This document shows positions 12,297 through 22,216 of a stretch of 64,000 nt of DNA, one piece after another. Where the stretch lies: assembly GCA_002794775.1 (NCBI GenBank), contig NBAY01000012.1, positions 377,001 to 441,000 on the forward strand, written 5' to 3'. A model generated the notes under the pieces. That model was not told where the DNA came from. It did no database searches and worked only from the letters and a program-made list of their open reading frames with translations. Made by a program: the position numbers and the translations under genes. This stretch comes from Porodaedalea pini. Its lineage: Eukaryota > Basidiomycota > Agaricomycetes > Hymenochaetales > Hymenochaetaceae. Numbering within the stretch: position 1 is the stretch's first letter; each line of letters starts with the position of its first letter.

Positions 12297-13364
12297 ATGT
12301 CAGAAGGCTTTACCCAAAGGCAGCAACAGGAAATTGCAGTGATCGTAGCGGCTGCCTTTACCCGTGCTGCAACGAATGCCCCTGCAGCCCAAGCCCCAGC
12401 TCCCTCGATCGACGTCGCCCGGCCACGCGAATTTGCTGGCGGCGATGACTACCTCGACTTCAAGCGTGAAGTCCTTCTCTTTGTCTCGGCAAACCCCTCG
12501 AAGTACCCCTCGTCGTTGAGCAAAATCTATGTCGCCCTCTCCTACCTCAAGGGTGGCAACGCGTCGACGTGGGCACAAAACTACGTCCAGGAATTCACAA
12601 CGGGCGGCGTCGTGAGCTTCACGGATGACTGGACCAAGTTTCAGGAATGACTGGATGCTTCCTTCGACAACCCAAACAGGAAGGAGAAGGCGTTGAAGAA
12701 GTTCCGAGACAAGGTCCAGAAGGACCTCTCTGCCAACGAGTTCTTCCAGGATCTCGACGTGATCATCAAGGCAGCGGAGCTGAAGGATGATAGCGTCATT
12801 TGCGACCGCCTGAAGCGTGCAATGAACATCGAGGTGGTCCGCGGGGTGTTGAGGTCGACGCCAGTACCGACGACGTATGAGGCATGGAAGAAGAAAGCCG
12901 TCGAAATTGACCGAGGCGAACAACAGATTCGCGCGATCCAACGAGGTAGGACATTACCATTCACACCCCGCCTGACGCCCCAACAAGCACCCCCCACGCG
13001 CCGACAGGTGGTGGCCCCGCACATCAACAAACGCGACACGACTGGAATCACCTTTGGAGGCGCTGGCCAGCCGATGGACGTTTCGATGAACGAAGCGCAA
13101 CGCCGACGCGCATGCTGGATCTGCAGTGGTTTGGGCCACTTTAAGGACAAGTGCCCGCAGGCGAAACCGATCATCCAGCATATGCTGGAACTGATGGCAC
13201 CAGGTGAACGTCGCGTCCTCGCCGATGAGCTCGGAGCGATGAAGGAATCGGCATTCGAGGAAGTCGTAGACACTCGAAGGTCGATGGTGGAAGAATACGT
13301 TGAGGAGGGAGAGAACGACGAAGAGGTTGTCGACTCGCAGTGTTTTGCGAGTGGTCAGGCGTAG
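12297..13364 (+). pseudogene. gag: Gag of element 2 (one nonsense codon)
   Basis: Frame opens at ATG 12297 (MSEGFTQRQQQE) and ends TAG 13362-13364. A TGA at 12648-12650 replaces CGA of element 3 and splits it. The retrotransposon Gag fold region contains the block YVALSYLKGGNASTWAQNY. A CCHC zinc knuckle CWICSGLGHFKDKC lies near 13114, followed by an acidic tail. Gag packages the RNA in the particle. The frame ends just after the slippery heptamer at 13340-13346, which here reads GTGTTTT instead of GGGTTTT. Confidence 0.88.
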
Positions 13365-16300
13365 CCATCAGGGCGACTGACCGAGAAGAACAAGGGACTT
13401 CAAATCCAGACTCGTTAAAATATAACCAACCGTCTGTACAATACGTAGATGCAAACGACGTCGATGGTTTTCCCAAGTACGAAGCCCCCACCGGTGTGAA
13501 AGGAAGTGGAGAGTACGAGCAGCTGTTCATGAGAGGAACTGGCAGATGCCAGCTGGACCTTCTCCTGAACGTCGGGCACAGCGTGGAAGGTGAAGTGAGG
13601 GAGGTGGACGCACACGCGCTCGTAGATTCAGGATGTACAGGATCGTGCATTGACGTGAGATTCATCGAATGGTACGGGCTAGAGACGAAGTGTTATATCC
13701 GACCCCTTGCGGTACTCAATGCTGACAGCACACACAACGAAGCTGGGTTGATCGAGGAGTACGTTGACATTGAACTTACGATCGGTCACCATAAGGAACA
13801 GATCGTCCTGGCGGTAACCTCACTGGCGTCATCTAACATCTTCCTGAAGTACGACTGGCTTCGACGGCACAACCCGGAGGTTGACTGGAAGACGGGTACA
13901 CTTGACTTTACTCGCTGCCCGAGCGAATGTGCGATCGAAAGGGAGCCAGTGGAGGACCTAGGTGAGGTGAAGGAGGTGGTGGAGCAGATGAGGAGGGTGA
14001 GTGGGATGCAAATGGACAAGGCGTCCTGGCCCGCATACCTAGATGATTACGCCAATGTCTTCTCGGAGAAGGGATTCGAGAAACTGCCGGAACACCGCCC
14101 ATGGGACCATGTCATCGACTTGAAACCCGACTTGAAACCTAGCGACTGCAAGATCTATCCACTGACACCAACGGAGCAGGAGTCGCTGAAGGATTTCCTC
14201 GAGGAGAACTTGAAGTCTGGTCGTATACGCAGGTCAATATCCCCGATGGCCTCACCTTTCTTTTTCATCAAGAAAGCCAACAAGTCCCTACGCCCGATCC
14301 AGGACTACCGAAAGCTTAATGACGGTACAGTCAAGAACAAGTATCCCCTTCCCCTCATCGACAAACTCGTCGACAAGGTCAAGAAGGCGAAATACATCAC
14401 TAAGCTTGACCTTCGCTGGGGGTACTACAACATCCGGATCCGCGAAGGCGATGAGTGGAAGGCAGCATTCCGCACAAACATGGGTCTCTTCGAACCGACA
14501 GTAATGTTCTTCGGTCTCTGCAACACCCCGGCGACGTTCCAGGCTTTTGTCAATCACATCTTCAAGGACCTGATTTACGCTAACCTGATCATTGTATACC
14601 TCGACGACATACTGATCCTCTCGGAAACCATTGAGGAACATATAGACACATTGAGGCGCGTCCTCCAGATCCTTCGAGAGAATGGCCTATACCTGAAACC
14701 GGAGAAGTGTGAGTTCAATGCCAAGGTCGTCAAATACCTCAGTCACATCATCGGCAACGGTGAGATCAGGGCCGACCCGGCGAAGACGGAGGCGATTGCG
14801 AACTGGCCTATCCCGCGAAACCTCAAGGAGCTACAGCAGTTCCTTGGTATGGGAAACTGGCTGAGACAGTTTATTAAGGACTACAGCAAGGTGGTCCGAC
14901 CGTTAACGTCATTAACAGGCAAGAAGGACTGGGCATGGGAGACCGAACAGCAGGAAGCGTTCAAGGAGCTGAGACGACGTCTCTGCTCACCTCCAGTCCT
15001 TGCGATCGCCAATGACGAGGGCCCTTTCTGCGTAGAGGCGGACTCGTCGAACTACGTGCTCAGAGGTGTGCTGTTGCAGAAGCAAGAAGGGAAGTGGAGG
15101 GTGATCGCCTACCGATCGGAAGCGCTCCTGCCGGCGGAACGAAACTACAAAATCTATGATAAGGAGATGCTTGCCATCGTTTCGGTGCTCAAGGAGTGGC
15201 GACAATACCTCCTTGGCGCCCGACACAAGATCGAGATCTGGTCCGACCACGCCAACCTGACCTACTTCAAGTCGGCACAGAAGCTGAGCTACCAACAAGC
15301 TCGCTGGCGAACCGAACTCGAAGAATTCGACTTCCACCTCGAACACAAACCGGGGAAGACGATGGGCAAGGCCGACCTGCTGTCGCGCAAAATGGGTTAT
15401 GATCAGGGCAAGGGAGACAACAATGACGTTGTATTCATCAAGGAGAAATGGCTGAACTGTGGAGTGGTGAGGACGTCGCGTGATGAAGTGTTGGAACGAG
15501 TGGGTGAAGCGCAGAGAGCGCAGGACGAGTCGGAGAGGCCGACGAACATGATGAAAGTCAACGGGTTGTGGCGGATGAAAGGCAAGGTGTACGTGCCGTC
15601 GACGATGAAGGAAGCGGTATTGCGGGAGTGCCATGACTCGACCCTGGCAGGACATCCTGGATCGTCGAAGACGGTCGAACTGGTATGTCGAGACTTCTGG
15701 TGGGCGTCGATGTTCTCCGATGTCTGAACATACGTCCGAGGATGCGACCGTTGCCAACGGACGAAAGCCTTAAGAACGTCGAGGTCGAGACCGCTTCATC
15801 CAAACGCGATCCCTGAAGGTCCCTGGGAGATCGTCACGGTTGACCTAATCGGAGAGCTCCCAGACTCTAAGGGACACAATGCAATCTGCGTCTTCATGGA
15901 CAGATTCTCAAAACAGATGCATGCAATCCCGATGACGATGAAACTGTCAGTGGAAGGCATGGCTCAGTTGTACCGCGACCACGTCTTCCGCCTCCATGGC
16001 TTACCAAAGAAGATCATCCACGACTGAGGCACACAGTTCGATGCGTCAATGATGAAGGAGCTGTACAAACTCCTACACATCGAAGGCAACCCGTCAACGG
16101 CGTACCACCCGCAAACGGACGGTCAAACGGAACGCGTCAACCAAGAGCTCGAACAGTACCTCCGGCTCTTCGTCGATCATCGGCAATCGGATTGGAAGGA
16201 CTGGCTCCCCCTCGCAGAGTTCGCCTACAACAACTGCGAACATTCAGCGACAAAGATGTCACCCTTCTATGCAAACACTGGACATCACCCTATGAGCTTC

Positions 16301-16990
16301 GACACCATACGAACTTCCTCTGCCAATATGTCGGCGGAAGAATTCGTGAAGCACATCAAGGAGACTCATCGCGTGGCAAAAGACAATCTAGTTAAGGCGG
16401 CTGAGGACATGAAACACTATCATGACCAGACGGCAGGAGCATCAGTGGAGTACAAGGCAGGAGACAAGGTTTTCCTCGATGGGCGAAACATCAGTACAGA
16501 TTCGCCCACGAAGAAACTTGCCGACAAATGGTATGGTCCCTTCGACATTGTTGACAAGATTGGAGCGAGCGCGTACAAGCTCAAACTCCCAAAGCGATGG
16601 AAGAAGGTCCACCCCATCTTCAATGAGGCACTACTCAAACCTGCCATCGAACCGACCTTCGAAAGCCAGAAACAGCCGCCACCGCCTCCACCAGAAATCG
16701 TCGACGATGAGGAAGAGTACGAGGTCGAGGAGGTCATTGACTCACGGCTGCACCGAGGTAAACTACAATACCTCGTCAAGTGGGTCGGGTACAACGAACC
16801 GACCTGGCAACCAGAGAAGGACTTTGGTGAGAACGCAAAGGAGGCGATCACTGAGTTTTACCTCAAACACCCCGGTGCTCCTCGCAAACTCGACATCCCT
16901 CGCTCACGACTCCGCCCGCTCTTCGTCGACACCAAGCCAGACGACCGCGATCTTGGTTGGTCGGGACGCCCAACCTTGAAGGGGGGGTAA
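13346..16990 (+). pseudogene. pol: Pol of element 2: PR-RT-RNaseH-IN-chromodomain (two nonsense codons)
   Basis: This is the -1 frame relative to Gag and is open from the heptamer. It has aspartic protease DSGCTGS (about 13630), RT with the full GLCNTPATFQ and YLDDILI motifs (14515-14620), RNase H (from about 15000), integrase zinc finger H-H-C-C (about 15630-15760), the DDE integrase core ending in the TAYHPQTDGQTE block (about 16100), and a C-terminal chromodomain (EEVIDSRL...YLVKWVGY, about 16720-16850). TGA at 15725-15727 and 16025-16027 stand where element 3 has CGA. The RT here is complete, unlike in element 3. The stop codon overlaps the polypurine tract. Confidence 0.92.
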
Positions 16991-17415
16991 TGTCAGAACT
17001 TGAACTTTTACCTTTTCTTTATTTCCCCTTTTCCTTTTCCTTTTCTTTTAATCACTCCTTTTCATTATCCCTAACCATCGTTCCAATCACTTCCCACACT
17101 CCCTTCATATAACCTTCATTCGTTCCATTCCCACTCATTATGTAATGTTAGGTAATATAGTCTCACGGTCGTCACTATATAAGGTCTCAGGAATCGCATG
17201 AACTCCTTGTTCTGCTTTTCCTCTTACCTCCGCGACGACCTAGGTGAGACTCGTCCCCCTTGTATTAGTCTAGTCTTGTATTAATTCCTCTTACCTCCGC
17301 GACGACCTAGTCTGAGTACAGCGTGTCCCGAGTCCCGCTCGAGTATAGCACGTCTCAAACAACAGTCAGCCGAGGCCTGCCCAGTCCAAGTCGTCTCCCG
17401 GACTCCCGCCTAACA
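16991..17415 (+). repeat. 3' LTR of gypsy element 2
   Basis: Directly follows the G7 tract and the pol TAA. It matches 11149-11573 except at about five positions, such as GGTCTCAGG versus GGTCGCAGG. Confidence 0.93.
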
Positions 17416-17668
17416 CCGACCAAGTTACGTCGCGACCAACAATAGCGGCGTTACATATGACATCTGGTGGAGTGAGATCCGGCGTAGCTGGTATTCGACG
17501 AATGAAGACGGAAGGAGAGCTAGGTGGCCCCCAGCTGTCCCATCGTCACCTGCACCGTCAACGTCCACCGTCAACTTACCACCGACTCCAGGACCCTACC
17601 GCGAGACTCAGAGAGATCCTTCACCACCAACCCCTCCTGAACCTTTGACGCCTACACCTGAACCCGCA

Positions 17669-18747
17669 ATGTCAGCAGGAGGTTTCAGTCAGCAGCAGAT
17701 GGAGCAGATCGCGGCCATCGTCGCAAATGCCTTTGCCCATCAGGTGAACAACGCCCTGGCACCGGTTGCAGCAGCTAATCCCCCGACCCCCAACATCGAC
17801 GTCGCCTGGCCATGTGAATTCACTGGTGGCGACGACTACCTGGACTTCAAACGTGAGGTCCTCCTCTTTGTCTCAGCAAACCTGAGCCGGTACCTGACAT
17901 CTGAGAGCAAGATCTACGTCGCTCTCTCCTACCTAAAAGGTGGCAATGCAGCAACGTGGGCACAAAACTATGTGGAGGAGTCAACGACAGCGGGAACCGT
18001 GACCTTCACCGACAGTTGGACAAGGTTCCAAGAGTGACTAGACGCCTCGTTCGATGACCCGAACCAGAAGGAAAAAGCGCTAGCAGAATTCTGAACCAAG
18101 GTTCAGAAGGACCTCACTGCCGATGAGTTTTTCCAGAAGCTCGATGTTGTCATCCTGAGAGCAGGACTGACGGACAACAGCATCATCTGCAACCATCTAA
18201 AGCACGCAATGAACATCGAGGTGGTCCGAGGGGTGTTGAGGTCGATGCTGGCCCGACAATGTACGATGACTGGAAGAAGAAGGCCATCGAGATCGATTGT
18301 GGCGAACAACAGATCTGTGCAATCCAATGAGGTCGGGCTTTCCCACTTCCACCACGCCAGCAACAACAGGCACCCCCGGCTCGTCGACAGGTCCCAGCCC
18401 CCCACGTCGACAAACGTGATGCGACTGGCGTTACTTTCGGAGGTGCCGGCCAACCGATGGACGTCTCGATGAACGAGGCCCAACGAAGGAGGGCGTGCTG
18501 GATCTGTGGCAAACTCGGCCACTTCAAGGACACGTGCCTGCAAGGGAAGACAATCGTGCAGCGTATGCTGCAGATGATGGCACCTGGTGAACGTCGCCTT
18601 CTTGCCGATGAACTAGGTGCAATGAAGGAATCGGCCTTCGAGGAAGTCATAGACACTTGAAAGACAACGGTGGAGGACTATGTGGAAGAAGAAGGTGATG
18701 ACGAAGAGGTTGTTGACTCACAGGGTTTTGCAAATGGTCAGGCGTAG
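17669..18747 (+). pseudogene. gag: Gag of element 1 (stops and a frameshift)
   Basis: Starts MSAGGFSQQQMEQ at 17669. TGA at 18035-18037 and 18092-18094, and a frame change between about 18240 and 18460, break it; the total length is not a multiple of three. The zinc knuckle CWICGKLGHFKDTC (about 18500) and the acidic end survive. TGA at 18658-18660 follows. The frame ends at TAG 18745-18747 inside the frameshift stem-loop. It is a decayed copy of the 360-residue Gag of element 3. Confidence 0.88.
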
Positions 18748-19992
18748 CCATTGGGGCGACTGACCGGGAAGAGCAAGGGATTTCGAATTCAGACTCGATA
18801 ATATATAGTCAACTGTCTGTACAACACTTAGATGCAAACGATGTCGATGACTTTCCCGATTACGAAGCCCCCACCGATGTGAACAAGGATGAGGAGTATG
18901 AGCAGCTGTTCATGAGAGGAACTGGCAGATGCCAGCTGGACCTTCTCCTGAACGTCAGACACAGTGTAGATGGCGAAGTAAGGGAGGTGGATGCGCACGC
19001 CCTCATAGATTTGGGGTGCACAGGGTCGTGCATTGACGTAAGGTTCGTCAAAAGGTACGGGTTAGAGACGAAACATTATATCTGACCCCTTGTGGTGCTC
19101 AATGCCGATGGTATGCACAATGAGGCCGGATTGATCAAGAAGTACGTCGATGTTAAACTTACGATCGGCCACCATATGGAACAGATCGTCCTTGCGGTAA
19201 CCTCCCTGGCATCGTCCAACATATTCCTAGGGTATGACTGGCTTCGACGTCACAATCCTGAGGTCAACTGGAAAACGGGTATGCTCGACTTCACCCACTG
19301 TCCAAGCGAATGTGTGGTCGAGAGGGTTACGGAAGAAGAGGTGAGGAGGGTGAGAGAGGTGCGAATGGACAAGACGTCCTGGCCTGCATATCTCAACGAC
19401 TACGCCGACGTCTTCAGCGAGAAAGGCTTTGAAAAACTGCCAGAACATTGACCCTGGGACCACGTCATCGACTTGAAACCCAACTTCAAACCTAGCGATT
19501 GCAAGATCTATCTGCTCATGCCAACTGAGCAACAATCGCTAAAGGATTTCCTCGAAGAGAACCTGAAGTCAGGCCGCATACAAAAGTCAATCTCGCCAAT
19601 GGTGTCACCTTTCTTTTTCATCAAGAAGGCCGACAAGTCCCTACGCCCGATTCAGGACTACCGCAAACTCAACGACGGTACAATCAAGAACAAGTATCCT
19701 CTCCCCCTCATTGACGAACTGGTCGACAAGGTCAAGAAGGCGAAGTTCATCACCAAACTTGACCTCCGATGGGGATACTACAACGTCCGGATCCATGAGG
19801 GCGATGAGTGGAAGGCAGCCTTTTGCACGAATATGGGTCTCTTTGAACTGATGGTAATGTTCTTTGGTCTTTGCAACACACCGGTGACGTTCCAAGCTTT
19901 CATCAACCACATCTTCAAGGGACTGATCTACGACAACCTGATCATTGTTTACCTCGATGACATACTGATTCTCTCGCAAACTCTCAAGGAAC

Positions 19993-20406
19993 TGTTAGAA
20001 CCTGAACTTTCACCTTTTTCCTTTATTTTCCCTTTTACCATTTCCTTTATTATATTCGTCCTTTTCATCATATTTACCCATCTTACACAATCATTCCCAC
20101 ACTACCTTCATTCGTTCCATTCCCACTTGTTATGTAATGTTAGGTAATATAGTCTCACGGTCGTCGCTATATAAGGTCTCAGGAATCGCATGAACTCCTT
20201 GTTCTGCTTTTCCTCTTACCTCCGCGACGACCTAGGTGAGACTCGTCCCCCTTGTATTAGTTTAGACTGGTATTAATCCTCTTACCTCCGCGACGACCTA
20301 GCCTGAGTAAGCGTGTCCCGAGTCTACGCTCGAGTATAGCACGTCCCAGACGACAGTCAGCCGAGGCCTGCCCAGTCCGAGTCTCCTCCCGGACTCCCGC
20401 CTAACA
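19993..20406 (+). repeat. 5' LTR of gypsy element 3
   Basis: TGTTAGAACCTG...CGCCTAACA. TATATAA at 20168-20174. The inferred transcript start motif GTTCTGCTTTT is at 20201-20211, 33 nt downstream of the TATA start. Confidence 0.95.
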
Positions 20407-20407
20407 T

Positions 20408-20418
20408 AAAAGCAGAAC
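20408..20418 (+). promoter_or_regulatory. Self-priming primer-binding site (Tf1 type) of element 3
   Basis: AAAAGCAGAAC, one base downstream of the 5' LTR, is the exact reverse complement of GTTCTGCTTTT at 20201-20211 in the LTR, the inferred 5' end of the RNA. Tf1/sushi retrotransposons prime with their own first 11 nt instead of a tRNA. I infer the same here. The same pair occurs in elements 1, 2 and 4. Confidence 0.8.
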
Positions 20419-21115
20419 CTCACCCAGGCTCATCCCCAGCGTACGTCGTCGCTGTCGACTCGCCTTCACTCAGTCTAGAGGAGCGCTCCCCTCGACGGAC
20501 TCGACGTGTAAACCCCCTAAACGACAACCCTTAACCCTGCCCGGACGTTTCCGAACGTTCGTGTATTACATAAACCTACACCCGACCTTTTCCGACCCTG
20601 GCTCTCCGCCTCTCCATCTGGTGGAGGAACCATCTGACCTGGACGTGGGTAACACACCGTGTACAGTCATCGACGTCGTTGTCGATTGTGATCTCGGCCG
20701 CCTCCTTCCGTTTGGTCATCAACTTCGCCGACGAACCCGCTCAACGTTGGCGTAACCCCGGATCGAACACGCAACCGATCCCTGTCCCTCCGCCAACGTC
20801 AAGATAGATCTCACCGACGAACAGCAACGGGCCCTTCCTGCTTCAGCCCGTTGGGATCCAGACCGACCAGGCTACGTCGCGACTAATAATAGCGGCGTCA
20901 CTCACGACATCTGGTGGAGTGAGATCCGGCGCAGCTGGTATTCATCAGACGAACGAGGAAGGAGAGCAAGGTGGCCTCCAGCCGCTCCGTCGTCACCTGC
21001 ACCGTCAACGACTACGGTCAACCTACCACCGACCCCAGGTCCTTACCGCGAAACCAACAGAGACCCCTCGCCGCCAACTCCTCCAGAACCTTCGACACCC
21101 GCACCCGAACCTACG

Positions 21116-22198
21116 ATGTCAACAGAAGGTTTCAGCCCACAGCAAATGGCGCAGATCGCAGCCATCGTTGCGAGTGCTTTCACCCATCAGGCGAACAACG
21201 CCCCAGCACCGGTCGCGGCCGCTAACCCCCCGACCCTCAACATAGATGTCGCCCGACCACGTGAATTCACTGGTGGCGACGACTACCTCGACTTCAGACG
21301 TGAAGTTCTTCTTTTTGTATCCGCGAACCCGAACCGATACCCTACGTCGGAGAGTAAAATCTATGTAGCTCTCTCCTACCTGAAGGGTGGTAATGCGGCG
21401 ACGTGGGCACAGAACTACGTCGAGGAGTCGACAACGTCGGGAATCGTCACCTTCACCGACAGCTGGGAGAGATTCCAGGAACGACTCGACGCCTCGTTCG
21501 ACGACCCGAATCGCAAAGAAGCCGCGCTGAAGGAATTCCGGGAGAAGGTTCAAAAGGACCTCACCGCCGACAAGTTCTTCCAGCAGCTCGACGTCATCAT
21601 CAAGCGTGCGGAACTGAAGGACGACGGTATCATCTGTGATCGTCTCAAACGTGCGATGAACATCGAAGTAGTGCGTGGAGTCCTGAGATCAACGCCGGTC
21701 CCGACGAAATACGAGGACTGGAAAAACAAGGCTATCGAGATCGATCGCGGCGAGCAACAGATCCGCGCAATCCAACGAGGCCGCCCATTTATACCCCAGC
21801 CTCGCCCGCAGCAACAACAAGGCCCCCCGGCTCGCCGTCAGGTAGCGGCCCCTCACGTCGACAGACGCGACGCGACCGGCGTCACTTTCGGAGGCGCGGG
21901 ACAACCGATGGACGTCTCCATGAACGAGGCGCAACGACGACGCGCGTGCTGGATCTGCGGCGGGCTGGGCCATTTCAAGGACAAGTGCCCGCAGGAGAAG
22001 CCGATCATCCAGCGCATGCTGGAACTAATGGCACCAGGCGAACGCCGTATCCTTGCGGACGAGCTCGGCGCGATGAAGGAATCGGCCTTCGAGGAAGTCG
22101 TAGACACTCGGAGATCGACGGTGGAGGACTATGTGGAGGAAGGAGAGAATGACGAAGAGGTCGTCGACTCGCAGGGTTTTGCGAGTGGTCAGGCGTAG
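21116..22198 (+). CDS. gag: Gag of element 3 (intact, 360 aa)
   Basis: Starts at ATG 21116 (MSTEGFSPQQMAQ) and ends TAG 22196-22198. It has a Gly/Pro/Ala-rich start, the Ty3-type capsid region with YVALSYLKGGNAATWAQNYV, a helical middle, a Pro/Gln/Arg linker, the CCHC knuckle CWICGGLGHFKDKC (about 21950) and an acidic C-terminus. It forms the particle and binds RNA. The start agrees with the start of Gag in elements 1, 2 and 4, and the 360-residue length is shared with element 4. The stop lies within the loop of the frameshift stem, so most ribosomes end here and a minority should continue into pol. Confidence 0.93.
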   Translation: MSTEGFSPQQMAQIAAIVASAFTHQANNAPAPVAAANPPTLNIDVARPREFTGGDDYLDFRREVLLFVSANPNRYPTSESKIYVALSYLKGGNAATWAQNYVEESTTSGIVTFTDSWERFQERLDASFDDPNRKEAALKEFREKVQKDLTADKFFQQLDVIIKRAELKDDGIICDRLKRAMNIEVVRGVLRSTPVPTKYEDWKNKAIEIDRGEQQIRAIQRGRPFIPQPRPQQQQGPPARRQVAAPHVDRRDATGVTFGGAGQPMDVSMNEAQRRRACWICGGLGHFKDKCPQEKPIIQRMLELMAPGERRILADELGAMKESAFEEVVDTRRSTVEDYVEEGENDEEVVDSQGFASGQA

Positions 22199-22216
22199 CC
22201 ATCGGGACGACTGACC
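22174..22216 (+). promoter_or_regulatory. -1 ribosomal frameshift signal between gag and pol (element 3)
   Basis: The gag-frame codons CAG GGT TTT contain the slippery heptamer G GGT TTT (22174-22180). After a 6-nt spacer, GGTCAG (22187-22192) can pair with CTGACC (22211-22216), and the gag stop lies in the loop. The pol frame is -1 and open from the heptamer. The stem is preserved in elements 1 (18736/18760), 2 (13353/13377) and 4 (34713-34718/34689-34694). Confidence 0.8.

Larger units (their letters stand above)
11149..17415 (+). mobile_element. Gypsy element 2 (chromovirus), inserted in the leader of element 1
   Basis: Two 425-bp LTRs (11149-11573, 16991-17415) differ at about five sites by eye, mostly C/T or G/A changes at CpG. 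The target duplication is CCGAC (11144-11148, 17416-17420), and joining the flanks restores element 1 sequence. Order: LTR, 11-nt self-priming site, leader, gag, pol (protease, RT, RNase H, integrase, chromodomain), G-rich tract, LTR. Total 6,267 bp. Three nonsense codons in gag and pol are all CGA in element 3, so only light CpG decay separates it from an intact copy. Confidence 0.95.

Noticed and set aside
20408..20420. tRNA-primed PBS
   Set aside because: The sequence does not begin with the usual TGG complement of a tRNA CCA end, and it matches the element's own LTR over exactly 11 nt.
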